DNA from: Xenococcus sp. PCC 7305
GTDB lineage: Bacteria > Cyanobacteriota > Cyanobacteriia > Cyanobacteriales > Xenococcaceae
Assembly (NCBI RefSeq): GCF_000332055.1
Contig: NZ_ALVZ01000215.1
Location: forward strand, 1 to 60,457
DNA: 60,457 nt
Direction of reading: 5' to 3'
Below the pieces are notes generated by a model, which was given only the letters and a program-made list of their open reading frames with translations, made no database searches and was not told the origin of the DNA. Position 1 is the first letter of the stretch, and every line of letters begins with the position of its first letter. This document shows positions 46,673-55,091 of the stretch, in pieces. The translations under genes and the position numbers were made by a program.

Positions 46673-46674
46673 TA

Positions 46675-47604
46675 TTATTCTCCTGTGCGTCTGAACTGAT
46701 AATACTCATTTAGAATATCTTCTGCTAACTGTTTTGGATCGCTTTTAAAAGAAAATTGAATCAATCCAGCCGTATCAGAAAGATCTAATTCATTGTGACT
46801 GCGAACTACTTTTTCAATCGCCTCACAAAGAACGTTCTCCGAAAGCTTGAAAGCCATACCGGGACTGCCAGAATCGTAAACCAGACGAGATATAGCGATC
46901 GTTTTAGCAGTTCCACTCATCCAACTTGCATATTCCAAACAAGCAGCCACCACAATTGCCGCAGGTAAATTGGCTTTTGCTCCAGTTTTAAAACTATATT
47001 TACCTCCCAAATTTTGAATAAGTCCTAACTGCTGAAAAGGACTGTCAATTGAATCCTCTAAGAAACTAGTATTTCTTTCTTCCGAACCATACATCCGCAA
47101 AATACAGGAAATATCTTTTTTTAGGGAAGATTCAACTACTTGCTTTTTGAAAGTATGTTGCCACTCATTCAATTCATGGAGTAATTCATCGGTAGTGAAC
47201 TCAACTTTCTTAAATTCAAAGAACGTAAAATACCAAGCAGCGGCTTTACAAGTAGGTTTCAGCAGATTCCAATGCAATAACCACAGAGAGGCTGGATCTT
47301 CAAGAAACGAATCCCAACCACCATCGGCAAAAAGCTGATGTCCAAACTCACTAGAACGATCTTCTCCCAAAACTTTGAAAGTTTTACACCAGTATCGAAT
47401 AGAGCGTACCATATTTTTCCCGACTCCTAAACGAATCGGCGCATCTTCACTCTGAAAAATACCTGAGTCTTTGGCTACAAGGTCAAACCCTTTCTTTAGC
47501 CAGCCAAATCTTAGATGAAAAGTTTCATGGCGAGCAAAAATAGGTTCTACTAGATTAGTCTGAATAAAATCTTGTTTTGTACCAGAAATGGTTAGCTGTT
47601 TCAT
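46675..47604 (-). CDS. sspB: DUF4007 protein, SspB-like
   Basis: A 309-residue protein with the DUF4007 start ARHETFHLRFGWLKKGFDLV and GVGKNMVRSIRYWC. Later it has AAIVVAACLEYASWMSG and LAEDILNEYYQFRRTGE. DUF4007 is the domain of SspB, described as a DNA nicking enzyme of SspABCD phosphorothioation. It is the first gene of the cluster (leftward), so a promoter is expected in 47605-47904. With the SspC- and SspD-like genes it gives the minimal SspBCD set. Confidence 0.85.
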   Translation of the reverse strand: MKQLTISGTKQDFIQTNLVEPIFARHETFHLRFGWLKKGFDLVAKDSGIFQSEDAPIRLGVGKNMVRSIRYWCKTFKVLGEDRSSEFGHQLFADGGWDSFLEDPASLWLLHWNLLKPTCKAAAWYFTFFEFKKVEFTTDELLHELNEWQHTFKKQVVESSLKKDISCILRMYGSEERNTSFLEDSIDSPFQQLGLIQNLGGKYSFKTGAKANLPAAIVVAACLEYASWMSGTAKTIAISRLVYDSGSPGMAFKLSENVLCEAIEKVVRSHNELDLSDTAGLIQFSFKSDPKQLAEDILNEYYQFRRTGE

Positions 47605-47904
47605 GAATAATATATAGAAGGCCCAAAGTGTAATATATACGATGATGAAGTTTTAAAACCCAAATTACATACTTAATTAACAGACTGTAAGTAATGCCAA
47701 ATTAAATTACGGTCACTACAAATCACGGTGAGAAAGCAATTGGGCAATAACTTTTGTAGAATCAAGTGTCGTATTCTGATTTTAAATTGGTATAAGATGC
47801 TGATTATAAAATATAAACCAGCAGGCAAAAATGTGGCAGAAAAGAAAATAAAAGTTCAAGCCTGCGTTGGAGAAATAATAATTTCCAGTTGAAATATAAC
47901 TTGT
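47605..47904. other. Intergenic region upstream of the cluster
   Basis: About 300 bp between the SspB-like gene and the cyanobacteriochrome gene, both leftward. The SspB-like gene's promoter should lie here. I see no gene, RNA or repeat. Confidence 0.45.
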
Positions 47905-48402
47905 TTAGGAGACGGTCATGATGGATTCTGCTTCAGCTAATTTTCTGGCCCCTTGTTGCATCTGTTCAATATCCTCTTGTGACCAACTGCGAGCCTGCTC
48001 ACAGTGATGGGCAACTAAAAGTCCCCACAGTCCGCGGGGGGGCAAAACAGGAACTACTAAGTTGGCTCTTACTCTAAGTTTGCGTAAGAAATCGCGATGA
48101 CATTCTGCAATTTCTGCGGTCTCAATATCTTCTATTGCAGAAACTCTTCCTGCTTGGTACAAAGCGGCATATTCCCCATTGAAGCAATCATCTGGGCCTT
48201 TAGAGCCAAAAAGTGAATACTCAGGAGCACTCAGGGCTTCAAAAGTTACTTGTCCTTCCCATTGTTGATAAAAATAGTAAAGAACCACACGATCTACTCC
48301 TAGATAATTTCTGAGAGAGCGGCTAACTTCTTGAACAATGTTATCTCGAACAAGGTTTTGAGAAAGACGGCTTAAAACTTGCTTGAGACCAGTATCTGAC
48401 AT
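47905..48402 (-). CDS. Stand-alone DXCF-type cyanobacteriochrome GAF protein
   Basis: A 165-residue GAF-domain protein and nothing else. It has both bilin-linking cysteines of DXCF cyanobacteriochromes: DDCF (Cys73) and the canonical CH (Cys101-His102). The spacing is 28 residues, as in TePixJ (Cys494 and Cys522). RVRANLVVPVL and LWGLLVAHHCEQARSW are typical CBCR GAF sequence. Such domains bind phycocyanobilin or phycoviolobilin and sense violet/blue to green light. No output domain is present, so it must act through a partner or be a reporter-like single-domain photoreceptor. Confidence 0.82.
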   Translation of the reverse strand: MSDTGLKQVLSRLSQNLVRDNIVQEVSRSLRNYLGVDRVVLYYFYQQWEGQVTFEALSAPEYSLFGSKGPDDCFNGEYAALYQAGRVSAIEDIETAEIAECHRDFLRKLRVRANLVVPVLPPRGLWGLLVAHHCEQARSWSQEDIEQMQQGARKLAEAESIMTVS

Positions 48403-48518
48403 AACAAGGTATAACTAGCGATTATCTGAGCAATAGTGAGTAATTCAATTCTATATGTTTACCAGACAAGTGTATTTACTTAGGACTATTTTGTAATGTT
48501 TTAAGATTAGCTCTGAAT

Positions 48519-48550
48519 TTGACGAGCAAAATCCTAAAATCAGGTAGAAT
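48519..48550 (+). promoter_or_regulatory. Possible sigma-70-type promoter for petL
   Basis: TTGACG at 48519-48524 and TAGAAT at 48545-48550, separated by 20 bases, which is longer than the optimum. It lies upstream of petL. Confidence 0.35.
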
Positions 48551-48597
48551 GACTTCTAGTAAAAAAAATTTTAATATTCATTGGGGAGAACTCTAAA

Positions 48598-48693
48598 ATG
48601 GGTGGCGTTATTGCTTTCGTAGCCATAATTGGCGGATTTACTGGACTTGCTCTTGGCTTATACTTTGGTTTCCGTGCTATCAAATTAATTTAG
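48598..48693 (+). CDS. petL: Cytochrome b6f complex subunit PetL
   Basis: A 31-residue single-membrane-helix protein (MGGVIAFVAIIGG..., ending LYFGFRAIKLI). The C-terminal IKLI ending resembles the conserved end of cyanobacterial and plastid PetL (IRLI in plants), the small subunit that stabilises the b6f dimer between the photosystems. ATG at 48598 is preceded by GGGGAGA, a clear ribosome site. It is too short for many gene finders. An intrinsic terminator follows, so it is a single-gene transcript. Confidence 0.82.
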   Translation: MGGVIAFVAIIGGFTGLALGLYFGFRAIKLI

Positions 48694-48712
48694 TGTTTTT
48701 ATCGGTTTGACA

Positions 48713-48745
48713 GGTTAGATTTTCTGGTCTAACCATTTTTGTTTT
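48713..48745 (+). terminator. Intrinsic terminator after petL
   Basis: GGTTAGA and TCTAACC form a seven-base stem with an eight-base loop, followed by ATTTTTGTTTT. It sits 20 bases after the petL stop. Confidence 0.75.
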
Positions 48746-48791
48746 ATCTTGAATATATTAAGCTTTTAATAAAATATCAACACAACATTTA

Positions 48792-49508
48792 GTGGACTAT
48801 TTATATCAATATCCCCCACTCCTATCTGGCAAATTAGTTAAGCGATACAAAAGATTTTTTGCCGATATTGAACTTGAGAATGGAGAGATCGTAACAGCCC
48901 ATTGTCCGAATACGGGCCCGATGAAGGAAATCTACATTCCAGGTAATCTGGTGCAAATTTCTCCTAGCAATAATCCTAAACGAAAACTTGCTTATACCTG
49001 GGAGATGATCAAGATAAATGATGTGTGGGTGGGAGTAAATACAGGGTTACCGAATAAAGTTATTAAGACCGCTTTGGAGCGAAAAATATTTCCCGAGTTA
49101 GCATCTCACTATAAAAAAGTGCGATCAGAAGTTCCCTATGGTCAGGACAAGAAAAGCCGCATAGATTTTTTGTTGACAGGGGAAGATGATCAATTACCAA
49201 TTTACCTAGAAGTCAAAAATGTTACTCTTACTGCCGGGAAAAGGGCTCTATTCCCTGATACTGTAACCACTCGCGGGCAAAAACATCTCAGGGAATTAAC
49301 CGCATTAATCCCCAAAGCTCAAGCCGTGATGCTTTATTTTATTAATCGTAGTGACTGTTCTAGCTTTGCCCCTGGGGACAATTTTGACCCGGAATATGGC
49401 ATCTTATTGCGAAAAGCTGTAGCTGCTGGGGTAAAAGTCCTACCCTATAGTTTCGAAACTACACCTGTTGGCATCAAATATTTGGGGCCAATGGATTGTG
49501 TCTTATAA
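48792..49508 (+). CDS. sfsA: DNA/RNA nuclease SfsA
   Basis: A 238-residue SfsA protein, a family with an OB-like N-terminus and a nuclease-like fold. The start is GTG at 48792. The conserved CPNTGPMKEIYIPG, YTWEMIKINDVWVGVNTGLPNK and SRIDFLL are visible, followed by YLEVKNVTL with the acidic residues of the PD-(D/E)XK-like fold, and FPDTVTTRGQKHLREL. Named for sugar fermentation stimulation in E. coli; its cellular role in cyanobacteria is unknown. Confidence 0.93.
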   Translation: MDYLYQYPPLLSGKLVKRYKRFFADIELENGEIVTAHCPNTGPMKEIYIPGNLVQISPSNNPKRKLAYTWEMIKINDVWVGVNTGLPNKVIKTALERKIFPELASHYKKVRSEVPYGQDKKSRIDFLLTGEDDQLPIYLEVKNVTLTAGKRALFPDTVTTRGQKHLRELTALIPKAQAVMLYFINRSDCSSFAPGDNFDPEYGILLRKAVAAGVKVLPYSFETTPVGIKYLGPMDCVL

Positions 49509-49533
49509 GTTTAAGATCAAACCTCAATGATTT

Positions 49534-50478
49534 TCAATTTTCAATTAGTTTCGAGTAGGCAACTGAGCTTAACACGTTAAGAGGAGTTTGTTCTTTTAAC
49601 AATTCTAGACCGGTTTGATCTCTGACAAATAAAGAGCCCGCAAATCCTAAAGAATTAATGGCAATTGAGTCAAAAGAATCTCGCGATCGAGGAATAACCA
49701 TCATCCATTTTCTTGTAGCCAAAAAATTATAAGCTGCGGGCTGTTGCGGACTATTATCAAGTAAATTAAGACCGACTTTTTCCAATAAAGAATAATAACA
49801 GTCCAACATTAATTTTCCTACTGTGAAAGGATTATCAATCTTGGTAAAATCATAGGATGCGATCGCATTAATAAAGGGAAAACTGGGTATTATGCCCAAA
49901 GAATTTTGGAATCTCACTTGATCAATCGCAGGTTGAATCGGCAGACAAGCCAAGTCTGGGATCAGCGGTAGAGGAAGTAATTGCAAATGCTTATGTCTTT
50001 GAGATGAGCCGGCAGCAGGGCCTCCATTATAAAATGCCAGGCCATCAATCTCTTTCATGCATGACCATAAAGCAGCAAAATCATGAATATTCAAGAGATT
50101 TTCTTGTTCTTCAAAGTCGCGAGTTACGATCAGTAAATGACCGTCTACGATATTAAATTTATTTAGCAAACATAAATGACTAGCAGAAATATCACAAACA
50201 AATAAATTTGGATTGTAGGGCAGAAAAGGATCAATATATTTTCCGGTTTTTACTTCCTGAAGTTTTTGTTGAGCTTTAGCTTCTTCTTTACGGGTGATAT
50301 TTGATAAACTGCGAATGACAAAAGAGATGTTATCTTGTTCAATGAGTTGATATTCAGTTTCTATTGATTTGAGGTCCCCAGTTTGACGAGCATACTCAGT
50401 CTTTGCGATCGCTTGATTCCATAATCTTCCTGGTTTCAGTAGCAATGTTTCTGATTTCTGACTGAGTTCTCTCACCAT
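49534..50478 (-). CDS. ATP adenylyltransferase (Ap4A phosphorylase family)
   Basis: A 314-residue protein of the HIT-like Ap4A phosphorylase group, which splits diadenosine tetraphosphate with phosphate. Catalytic segment: QRHKHLQLLPLPL (HxHxQ). It also has FLPYNPNLFVCDISASHLCL and FYNGGPAAGSSQRHKHLQ. It may control alarmone-like dinucleotides, which is of interest beside a diadenylate-cyclase-like gene 9 kb away, but that link is speculative. Its last codons (LIEN then stop) come from ATTGAAA heptamer DNA. Confidence 0.9.
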   Translation of the reverse strand: MVRELSQKSETLLLKPGRLWNQAIAKTEYARQTGDLKSIETEYQLIEQDNISFVIRSLSNITRKEEAKAQQKLQEVKTGKYIDPFLPYNPNLFVCDISASHLCLLNKFNIVDGHLLIVTRDFEEQENLLNIHDFAALWSCMKEIDGLAFYNGGPAAGSSQRHKHLQLLPLPLIPDLACLPIQPAIDQVRFQNSLGIIPSFPFINAIASYDFTKIDNPFTVGKLMLDCYYSLLEKVGLNLLDNSPQQPAAYNFLATRKWMMVIPRSRDSFDSIAINSLGFAGSLFVRDQTGLELLKEQTPLNVLSSVAYSKLIEN

Positions 50479-50536
50479 AAATATCCTTTAAAAATACACT
50501 CCAAATAATAATCCTATCAAAGGAACGACAATAAAC

Positions 50537-50700
50537 GAAGGCAGAAGAATGAAGGCAGAAGGCAGAAGTTCTTTTGTTTAGAAGAGGTTTTGCTCCCTCC
50601 TGAACCCCGTTTTTTCCTAAAGGAAGAGGTCTTAACCCAAAGCAGGAAGGAAGAAGTAGATTTAAACCTTCTGCCGTCTGCCGTCTGCCGTCTGCCTTCA
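50537..50700. repeat. Heptamer arrays (GGCAGAA and CTGCCGT) in inverted arrangement
   Basis: GAAGGCAG-type units begin near 50537, and CTGCCGT x3 plus CTGCCTT runs 50671-50698. The two arrays are partly complementary, so transcripts could fold back. Short open frames across this stretch derive from the repeats and I do not call them genes. Confidence 0.7.
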
Positions 50701-50742
50701 AGGGCGAAGCCCGATAATTCGATTCGGGCTATCCTTATGGAC

Positions 50743-51450
50743 TTAGCCTTTTGAAAGTTTGGGGAAATTAAGTTTTCCCCAGCGATGTAACTCAAGCCAA
50801 ACCTGTTGCAAATCCCCATTACTATCTGATTTATTTTTGTGATTTGTAAGAGAAAGATGAATCCATAAACAACGACGGTCTCTAAGGCTGTCCTGGCCCC
50901 ACAACCAATCCCAAAATAATTCAGGAGTCAGCTGAACCTGATTTAGCAATAGGGAAAACTCTTTTTGCTCAGCAATACTATAGCCCAAAGAAGTGAGGCA
51001 ACTGCTCAAATGATTGATATTTCCTAACTGCTGATCGCTGGTGTTTTCTTGAACTAATAAATAAGAACCAACTTGAGAAATTTTTTTGACCTTTTGAGTT
51101 GTCATTATTGCGGGATCAAACTCTAAATATTCGGGTAATAAGCCTGGGATATTACCCCTAGTGCCCACAAGATAGCGAATTTCCAACACCAGATTTAAAT
51201 CATCTTGCTGATAAAAATATCGTTTTGCCGCCTTGATAACTTCGCCATTTTCATCTGGTTGCGCTGTTATCGCCAAAGACTCGCTAGATAGGGCTTGCCA
51301 ATTCGTGAGGGGAATCTCCTCAGGAAAAACAAAATCGGCAACTCGACGATTGCCAACATGGGGATTCGCGATCGCATAAACTGTTACCAACGCAAAACCT
51401 ATACTGATAGTTGAGAGAAAGCCACGACGCAACCTGCTGTTATTAGACAT
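50743..51450 (-). CDS. Cyanoexosortase system-associated protein
   Basis: A 235-residue protein with an N-terminal membrane anchor (RRGFLSTISIGFALVTVYAI) and a periplasm-facing domain. The C-terminal part has LSSCLTSLGYS and WGQDSLRDRRCLWIHLSL, resembling the protein encoded beside cyanoexosortase A. The gene begins 17 bases after the exosortase gene. Its role is unknown but it is presumed to aid sorting. Confidence 0.75.
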   Translation of the reverse strand: MSNNSRLRRGFLSTISIGFALVTVYAIANPHVGNRRVADFVFPEEIPLTNWQALSSESLAITAQPDENGEVIKAAKRYFYQQDDLNLVLEIRYLVGTRGNIPGLLPEYLEFDPAIMTTQKVKKISQVGSYLLVQENTSDQQLGNINHLSSCLTSLGYSIAEQKEFSLLLNQVQLTPELFWDWLWGQDSLRDRRCLWIHLSLTNHKNKSDSNGDLQQVWLELHRWGKLNFPKLSKG

Positions 51451-51467
51451 AATTCCAGATATTCACA

Positions 51468-52352
51468 TCATGTTGCATGAGACGAATCTAACAAACCATC
51501 TCGATTTAACATCCAATAGGCAAAAGCCGCAAAAATCATAATTGCCGCAGTAGAAAAAATCTGGGAACCTTCCGTACCATGCCAATAATCAAAGGTCGCT
51601 TGTTCTGGAATTGCCAAAGTCAAAATACAAACTCGAACAACCCCCAAGACAAAACCAATAACAATAGAAACCATAGGAATAGAAAAACATTGAGATTTCG
51701 CCACAGGAAAAAAACTAACGAGCAATAAAGACAACTTCAACATCAAAAGTATCATCGGCATCCCAGCACAGGAATAATCGACGATCGCCTTATAGTTACC
51801 AAGACTCGGAAGTGATAATATTACTTCGTTTCCTCGATTAATAACATTAAAACCCAAATAGTAAAGACAATAGGTGGCGAACTTGGCATTAAGAACTGTA
51901 ATTTTTACTATATTGTCAATAAAATTGCCAATAAGACCTGTCGGAAAAAATAAAAACCAAGCGAAAAATAATTCTTGACCATATTGCCTCAACCCTCTCA
52001 AGCCAGAAGCAATTAATGCAACACCAAGACCTGCACAAAAAGGAACCAAAGATAATAAATTAGACTCAAAACTAAACAAAGATAAGGTTTTAATAACAAT
52101 AACAACCAGTAAACTCAAGCCAAGAAAACTAGCAAAAAAATTACTGTTGAGATTGATTCTGTCCCTACGTCGCCAGATTAGTCCTAAAACAGCTCCATAA
52201 AACAAAATATTAGTAATTAAATCATCTATGTTGCCCAGGGCTTTCCAAACTAAATTAAGATAAAAAACACCTAGGAAAAGTAATATTGTCCACAACCAAA
52301 AGCCATTTTTTTTGGCAATTTCTCTGTAAAATACTAGGTTATTATTTATCAT
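51468..52352 (-). CDS. Cyanoexosortase (probably A-type)
   Basis: A 294-residue polytopic membrane protein of the exosortase/archaeosortase family. The catalytic triad is present: Cys195 in YSCAGMPMI, Arg240 in LGVVRVC and His258 in YWHGTEGS. It should cleave PFExSP-type C-terminal signals and attach the proteins to a membrane or surface carrier. The preceding gene (52362-52928) encodes such a substrate and the following gene an associated protein. Type A rather than B is judged from the partner; this is not certain. Confidence 0.87.
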   Translation of the reverse strand: MINNNLVFYREIAKKNGFWLWTILLFLGVFYLNLVWKALGNIDDLITNILFYGAVLGLIWRRRDRINLNSNFFASFLGLSLLVVIVIKTLSLFSFESNLLSLVPFCAGLGVALIASGLRGLRQYGQELFFAWFLFFPTGLIGNFIDNIVKITVLNAKFATYCLYYLGFNVINRGNEVILSLPSLGNYKAIVDYSCAGMPMILLMLKLSLLLVSFFPVAKSQCFSIPMVSIVIGFVLGVVRVCILTLAIPEQATFDYWHGTEGSQIFSTAAIMIFAAFAYWMLNRDGLLDSSHAT

Positions 52353-52361
52353 GGCAAATAC

Positions 52362-52928
52362 CTAAGAGGATTTATTTATTCTTTTCTTTAAAAGATTCGA
52401 TTCCAGAAAACCACTAACTATGATCATGCTTAATCCAGGACTAAATTTAAAAGGAATGGTTTGTGAAGTCTGCAAAAGGTCAAACGTAAAATCATCACCT
52501 ACATTTTCATCTGAAGTATAAAAGAGGATGTAATCAACATTGGCAAGGTTTATATCCCCACCAGCATCACTAGTCGATTCAACTCGATCCCGGTAGGCAA
52601 AAAAAAGTGATTTGGGAGAATCTATATTGGCCGTCAGCATTTGAGTAATAGTCGCCACATTATCATTTGTGTCTTTAAACTCAAAATTAAATTCTATATC
52701 GCCATCTCCTGTTCCTAGATTCAACGCCAAGACATTTAATTGAATTGATCTTTGCACATCTGCTCCATCTATTGTTATTGGATCAAACCTTTGGGTTGCC
52801 GCGAATTGAAAGGTATTACTGCCCTCAAAATCGGCGAAAGCTTTGAGGGGAAAGCCTTTGGCAGGAGCTTGTAATAACTCTAGAAGCAATAGGCTTAACG
52901 CCAAACTGCCATTCGCTAAGAGTTTCAT
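52362..52928 (-). CDS. Exported cyanoexosortase substrate with PFKFSP tail
   Basis: A 188-residue protein. The signal peptide is ANGSLALSLLLLELLQAP. The mature domain is beta-rich (LKAFADFEGSNTFQFAATQR...). The C-terminal tail is IPFKFSPGLSMIIVSGF, then a hydrophobic part and basic KKRINKSS, a PEP-CTERM-like sorting signal. It lies nine bases before the exosortase gene and is the likely dedicated substrate. I do not recognise the mature domain. Confidence 0.82.
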   Translation of the reverse strand: MKLLANGSLALSLLLLELLQAPAKGFPLKAFADFEGSNTFQFAATQRFDPITIDGADVQRSIQLNVLALNLGTGDGDIEFNFEFKDTNDNVATITQMLTANIDSPKSLFFAYRDRVESTSDAGGDINLANVDYILFYTSDENVGDDFTFDLLQTSQTIPFKFSPGLSMIIVSGFLESNLLKKRINKSS

Positions 52929-53368
52929 TTTTTTACTACAGTTGGCGACAGAATAAATGCATTAATTGATTTCTTGAACCAAGATATCTTATACATTAGA
53001 AATTAGCTTTAATCTATTTAAAAAATTGATTATCCGTAATAACCTCCCTAAAAATGAGTATAAGGGTTAAAAAAATCATCCTTTATGCCAAAAATACTAA
53101 TTTCAAGTAAGTAAAAGCACTACAAAAATCTTGTAAATTCATGAGAGATAACAGATAGACAAGTATTTTTATCCGTATAAATAACGAAATTAGCTACTAG
53201 TAGTTGAGGCTGAAAGTGATTGGGAGTATAACAGCAAAAGTAATATAAACTTGCAAATGCTAATTCATAAAAATCTGAATTTAAATAAAACCTAAATATA
53301 AGCCCAAATAACCTATCTTTATCGCAAAAAGTGGCAATCACGAAGTAAGACAATATCTAAATAAACTT
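52929..53368. other. Intergenic region between divergent genes
   Basis: About 440 bp, very AT-rich. It contains only a 77-codon leftward frame rich in Phe/Tyr/Cys, judged spurious. Promoters for the exosortase operon (left) and the three-gene run of exported proteins (right) are expected. Confidence 0.45.
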
Positions 53369-54346
53369 ATGCGCATACTAACATCAATATGCTGCACTGC
53401 TATTCTTCTGCCGCTGACAAGTTTGGCTGCAACAGCTTTAGAAGATCCAATGGTCAAAAATACTGAATTTTTCTCCATTTCCCGAAAGGCAGATTTGTTA
53501 TTTCAACAGCAGTGGATAACAGAAGCAGCAAAGCTCAAAACGATTATTGCTCAAGTAGAAGATCCAAGTCCTATCAAAGAAGCTAATCTGGCTGATAATT
53601 CTTGGAGCGAATCCGACTCTATTGATACCGAAAAAGCCCAAGACGTAATCTTTCAATTACAAAATCTTGAAAGCACCAACTTTTCCCCTAATAGAGGGGC
53701 GCCAGGAATGACTATTGGCAATCCCTATGGTTTTGGTGCAGATGGAGGTGCTTTCTTTGCTGGGTTTGGGTACCAATCAGACACTCGATTTGGCAATGAT
53801 GATGATGAAGATGGAGTCGCAAATTTCGGTGTTGGTTTAGGCAATGCCAAGAAGGCTGTGGGACTGGAACTATCTTATACAATGGGGAGTTTCGGGAATA
53901 ATCGGGATTTTGGGACGGGTGGTTTCAATGCCAAAATGCATCGGCAATTTCCTGGGGCCTGGGGTGTAGCTGCTGGCTGGAATGGATTTCTCAATCTTGG
54001 AGATGAGAATGACTTCGAGAATTCTTTTTATCTTGTAACTTCTAAAATTTTTCGTACCAGAGAAAAGCTTAATTCTCCTTTTAGCCGAATAGCTGCCACT
54101 GTAGGATTCAGTAATAGCGAATTTAACAATGATAGCGATCGCGAGTTTGATGTCTTAGGTAGTTTAGCCTTTAGAGTTGCTCGACCCCTGAGCACTGTTG
54201 TCGAATGGACAGGCAGCGATTTGGCTATGGGTGTTTCTGCCTCACCGTTTAGAAGAGTTCCTCTGACTTTGAACATTGCAGTCAGAGATATTGCGGGGGA
54301 AGGAGATGGCGCACGCTTAGTTTTTGGGGCGGGAATGGGATTTTAA
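53369..54346 (+). CDS. Exported probable outer-membrane beta-barrel protein
   Basis: A 325-residue protein with a signal peptide (CCTAILLPLTSLAATALE). The body is Gly- and aromatic-rich (GADGGAFFAGFGYQ, GFNAKMHRQF, AAGWNGFLNLG) and the last residue is Phe (GAGMGF), like outer-membrane beta-barrel proteins. I do not recognise a family. It opens a run of three exported proteins with short gaps, so the three probably act together. Confidence 0.65.
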   Translation: MRILTSICCTAILLPLTSLAATALEDPMVKNTEFFSISRKADLLFQQQWITEAAKLKTIIAQVEDPSPIKEANLADNSWSESDSIDTEKAQDVIFQLQNLESTNFSPNRGAPGMTIGNPYGFGADGGAFFAGFGYQSDTRFGNDDDEDGVANFGVGLGNAKKAVGLELSYTMGSFGNNRDFGTGGFNAKMHRQFPGAWGVAAGWNGFLNLGDENDFENSFYLVTSKIFRTREKLNSPFSRIAATVGFSNSEFNNDSDREFDVLGSLAFRVARPLSTVVEWTGSDLAMGVSASPFRRVPLTLNIAVRDIAGEGDGARLVFGAGMGF

Positions 54347-54390
54347 ATATTCACAAACTCAAAAAATATCAAGTTATAAGGAGGAACTTA

Positions 54391-55074
54391 GTGTCCAACA
54401 AAACACCACTTCTCGTAAGTATTGGCTTGGGATTAGCGATCCTATCCTTTGGCGAAGTAACCCTCGCCCAGGAGAATAAAAGTACTTTAACAACTGGGAT
54501 TTCAGCAACAGGGAGTATTTCTAATACTGTTACAAACATTAATTTTGGTGGCCTTGCCCGAAGAGGAACCGGATTTCAATTTGAGGTAATCGATGGGACG
54601 ACCATCTCAATTCCTCAAGATGTCTTTGAATCGGTAACTACCACAGATGCTGATGCCGTCACAGGAAAATCACCGGAAGAGATTATAGTTTGCCTGACGG
54701 ATGCATGTAGCCCTAGTAATAATTTTGATGGTGAGACAATCACTGTTAACGAGCTCGCCAACTTGATTGAAAGCGATCTTAACCAAGCCTTGAATGATTT
54801 GGTCGCGGCTGAAAAAGCGGCATCGGATGGCATAGTTGCCTCGGACGACTCTCGCCGGATTGTCAGAAAAGAATCTGATGCTCAGGCCCATTGTGATTGT
54901 ATTCCAGGGGAGATCAATATTGTCAGAGAAACCTCTAACTCTGATAGCTATGCTACTCGTCGGAATGTCATGACAGTGACAGAGGCCAGCCAAATAGTAG
55001 AAACAAAACTAGAAGAATCCAGCATTTTTATCGAACAAATTAATCAACTAAAACCCGAAAATAGTCTTTGGTAA
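54391..55074 (+). CDS. Exported hypothetical protein
   Basis: A 227-residue protein starting at GTG 54391, preceded by AAGGAGG. The signal is LLVSIGLGLAILSFGEVTLAQ. The mature part is Thr/Ser/Asp-rich with a cysteine cluster (IVCLTDACSPS, AHCDCIPGE) and ends with a helical segment. No family is recognised. It lies 44 bases after the barrel gene and overlaps the next open frame, implying cotranscription. Confidence 0.7.
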   Translation: MSNKTPLLVSIGLGLAILSFGEVTLAQENKSTLTTGISATGSISNTVTNINFGGLARRGTGFQFEVIDGTTISIPQDVFESVTTTDADAVTGKSPEEIIVCLTDACSPSNNFDGETITVNELANLIESDLNQALNDLVAAEKAASDGIVASDDSRRIVRKESDAQAHCDCIPGEINIVRETSNSDSYATRRNVMTVTEASQIVETKLEESSIFIEQINQLKPENSLW

Positions 55075-55091
55075 ATTTAGGAGAATTACCC

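Noticed and set aside
48598-48693. PetG or PetN instead of PetL
   Set aside because: PetG has a different N-terminus and a polar tail; the IKLI end and length fit PetL.
50396-50819. Two leftward open frames of about 100 codons
   Set aside because: They run through the heptamer arrays and the ends of real genes; the protein sequence is a translation of repeats.
53120-53353. 77-codon leftward open frame
   Set aside because: AT-rich, Phe/Tyr/Cys-rich product without family features; probably chance.
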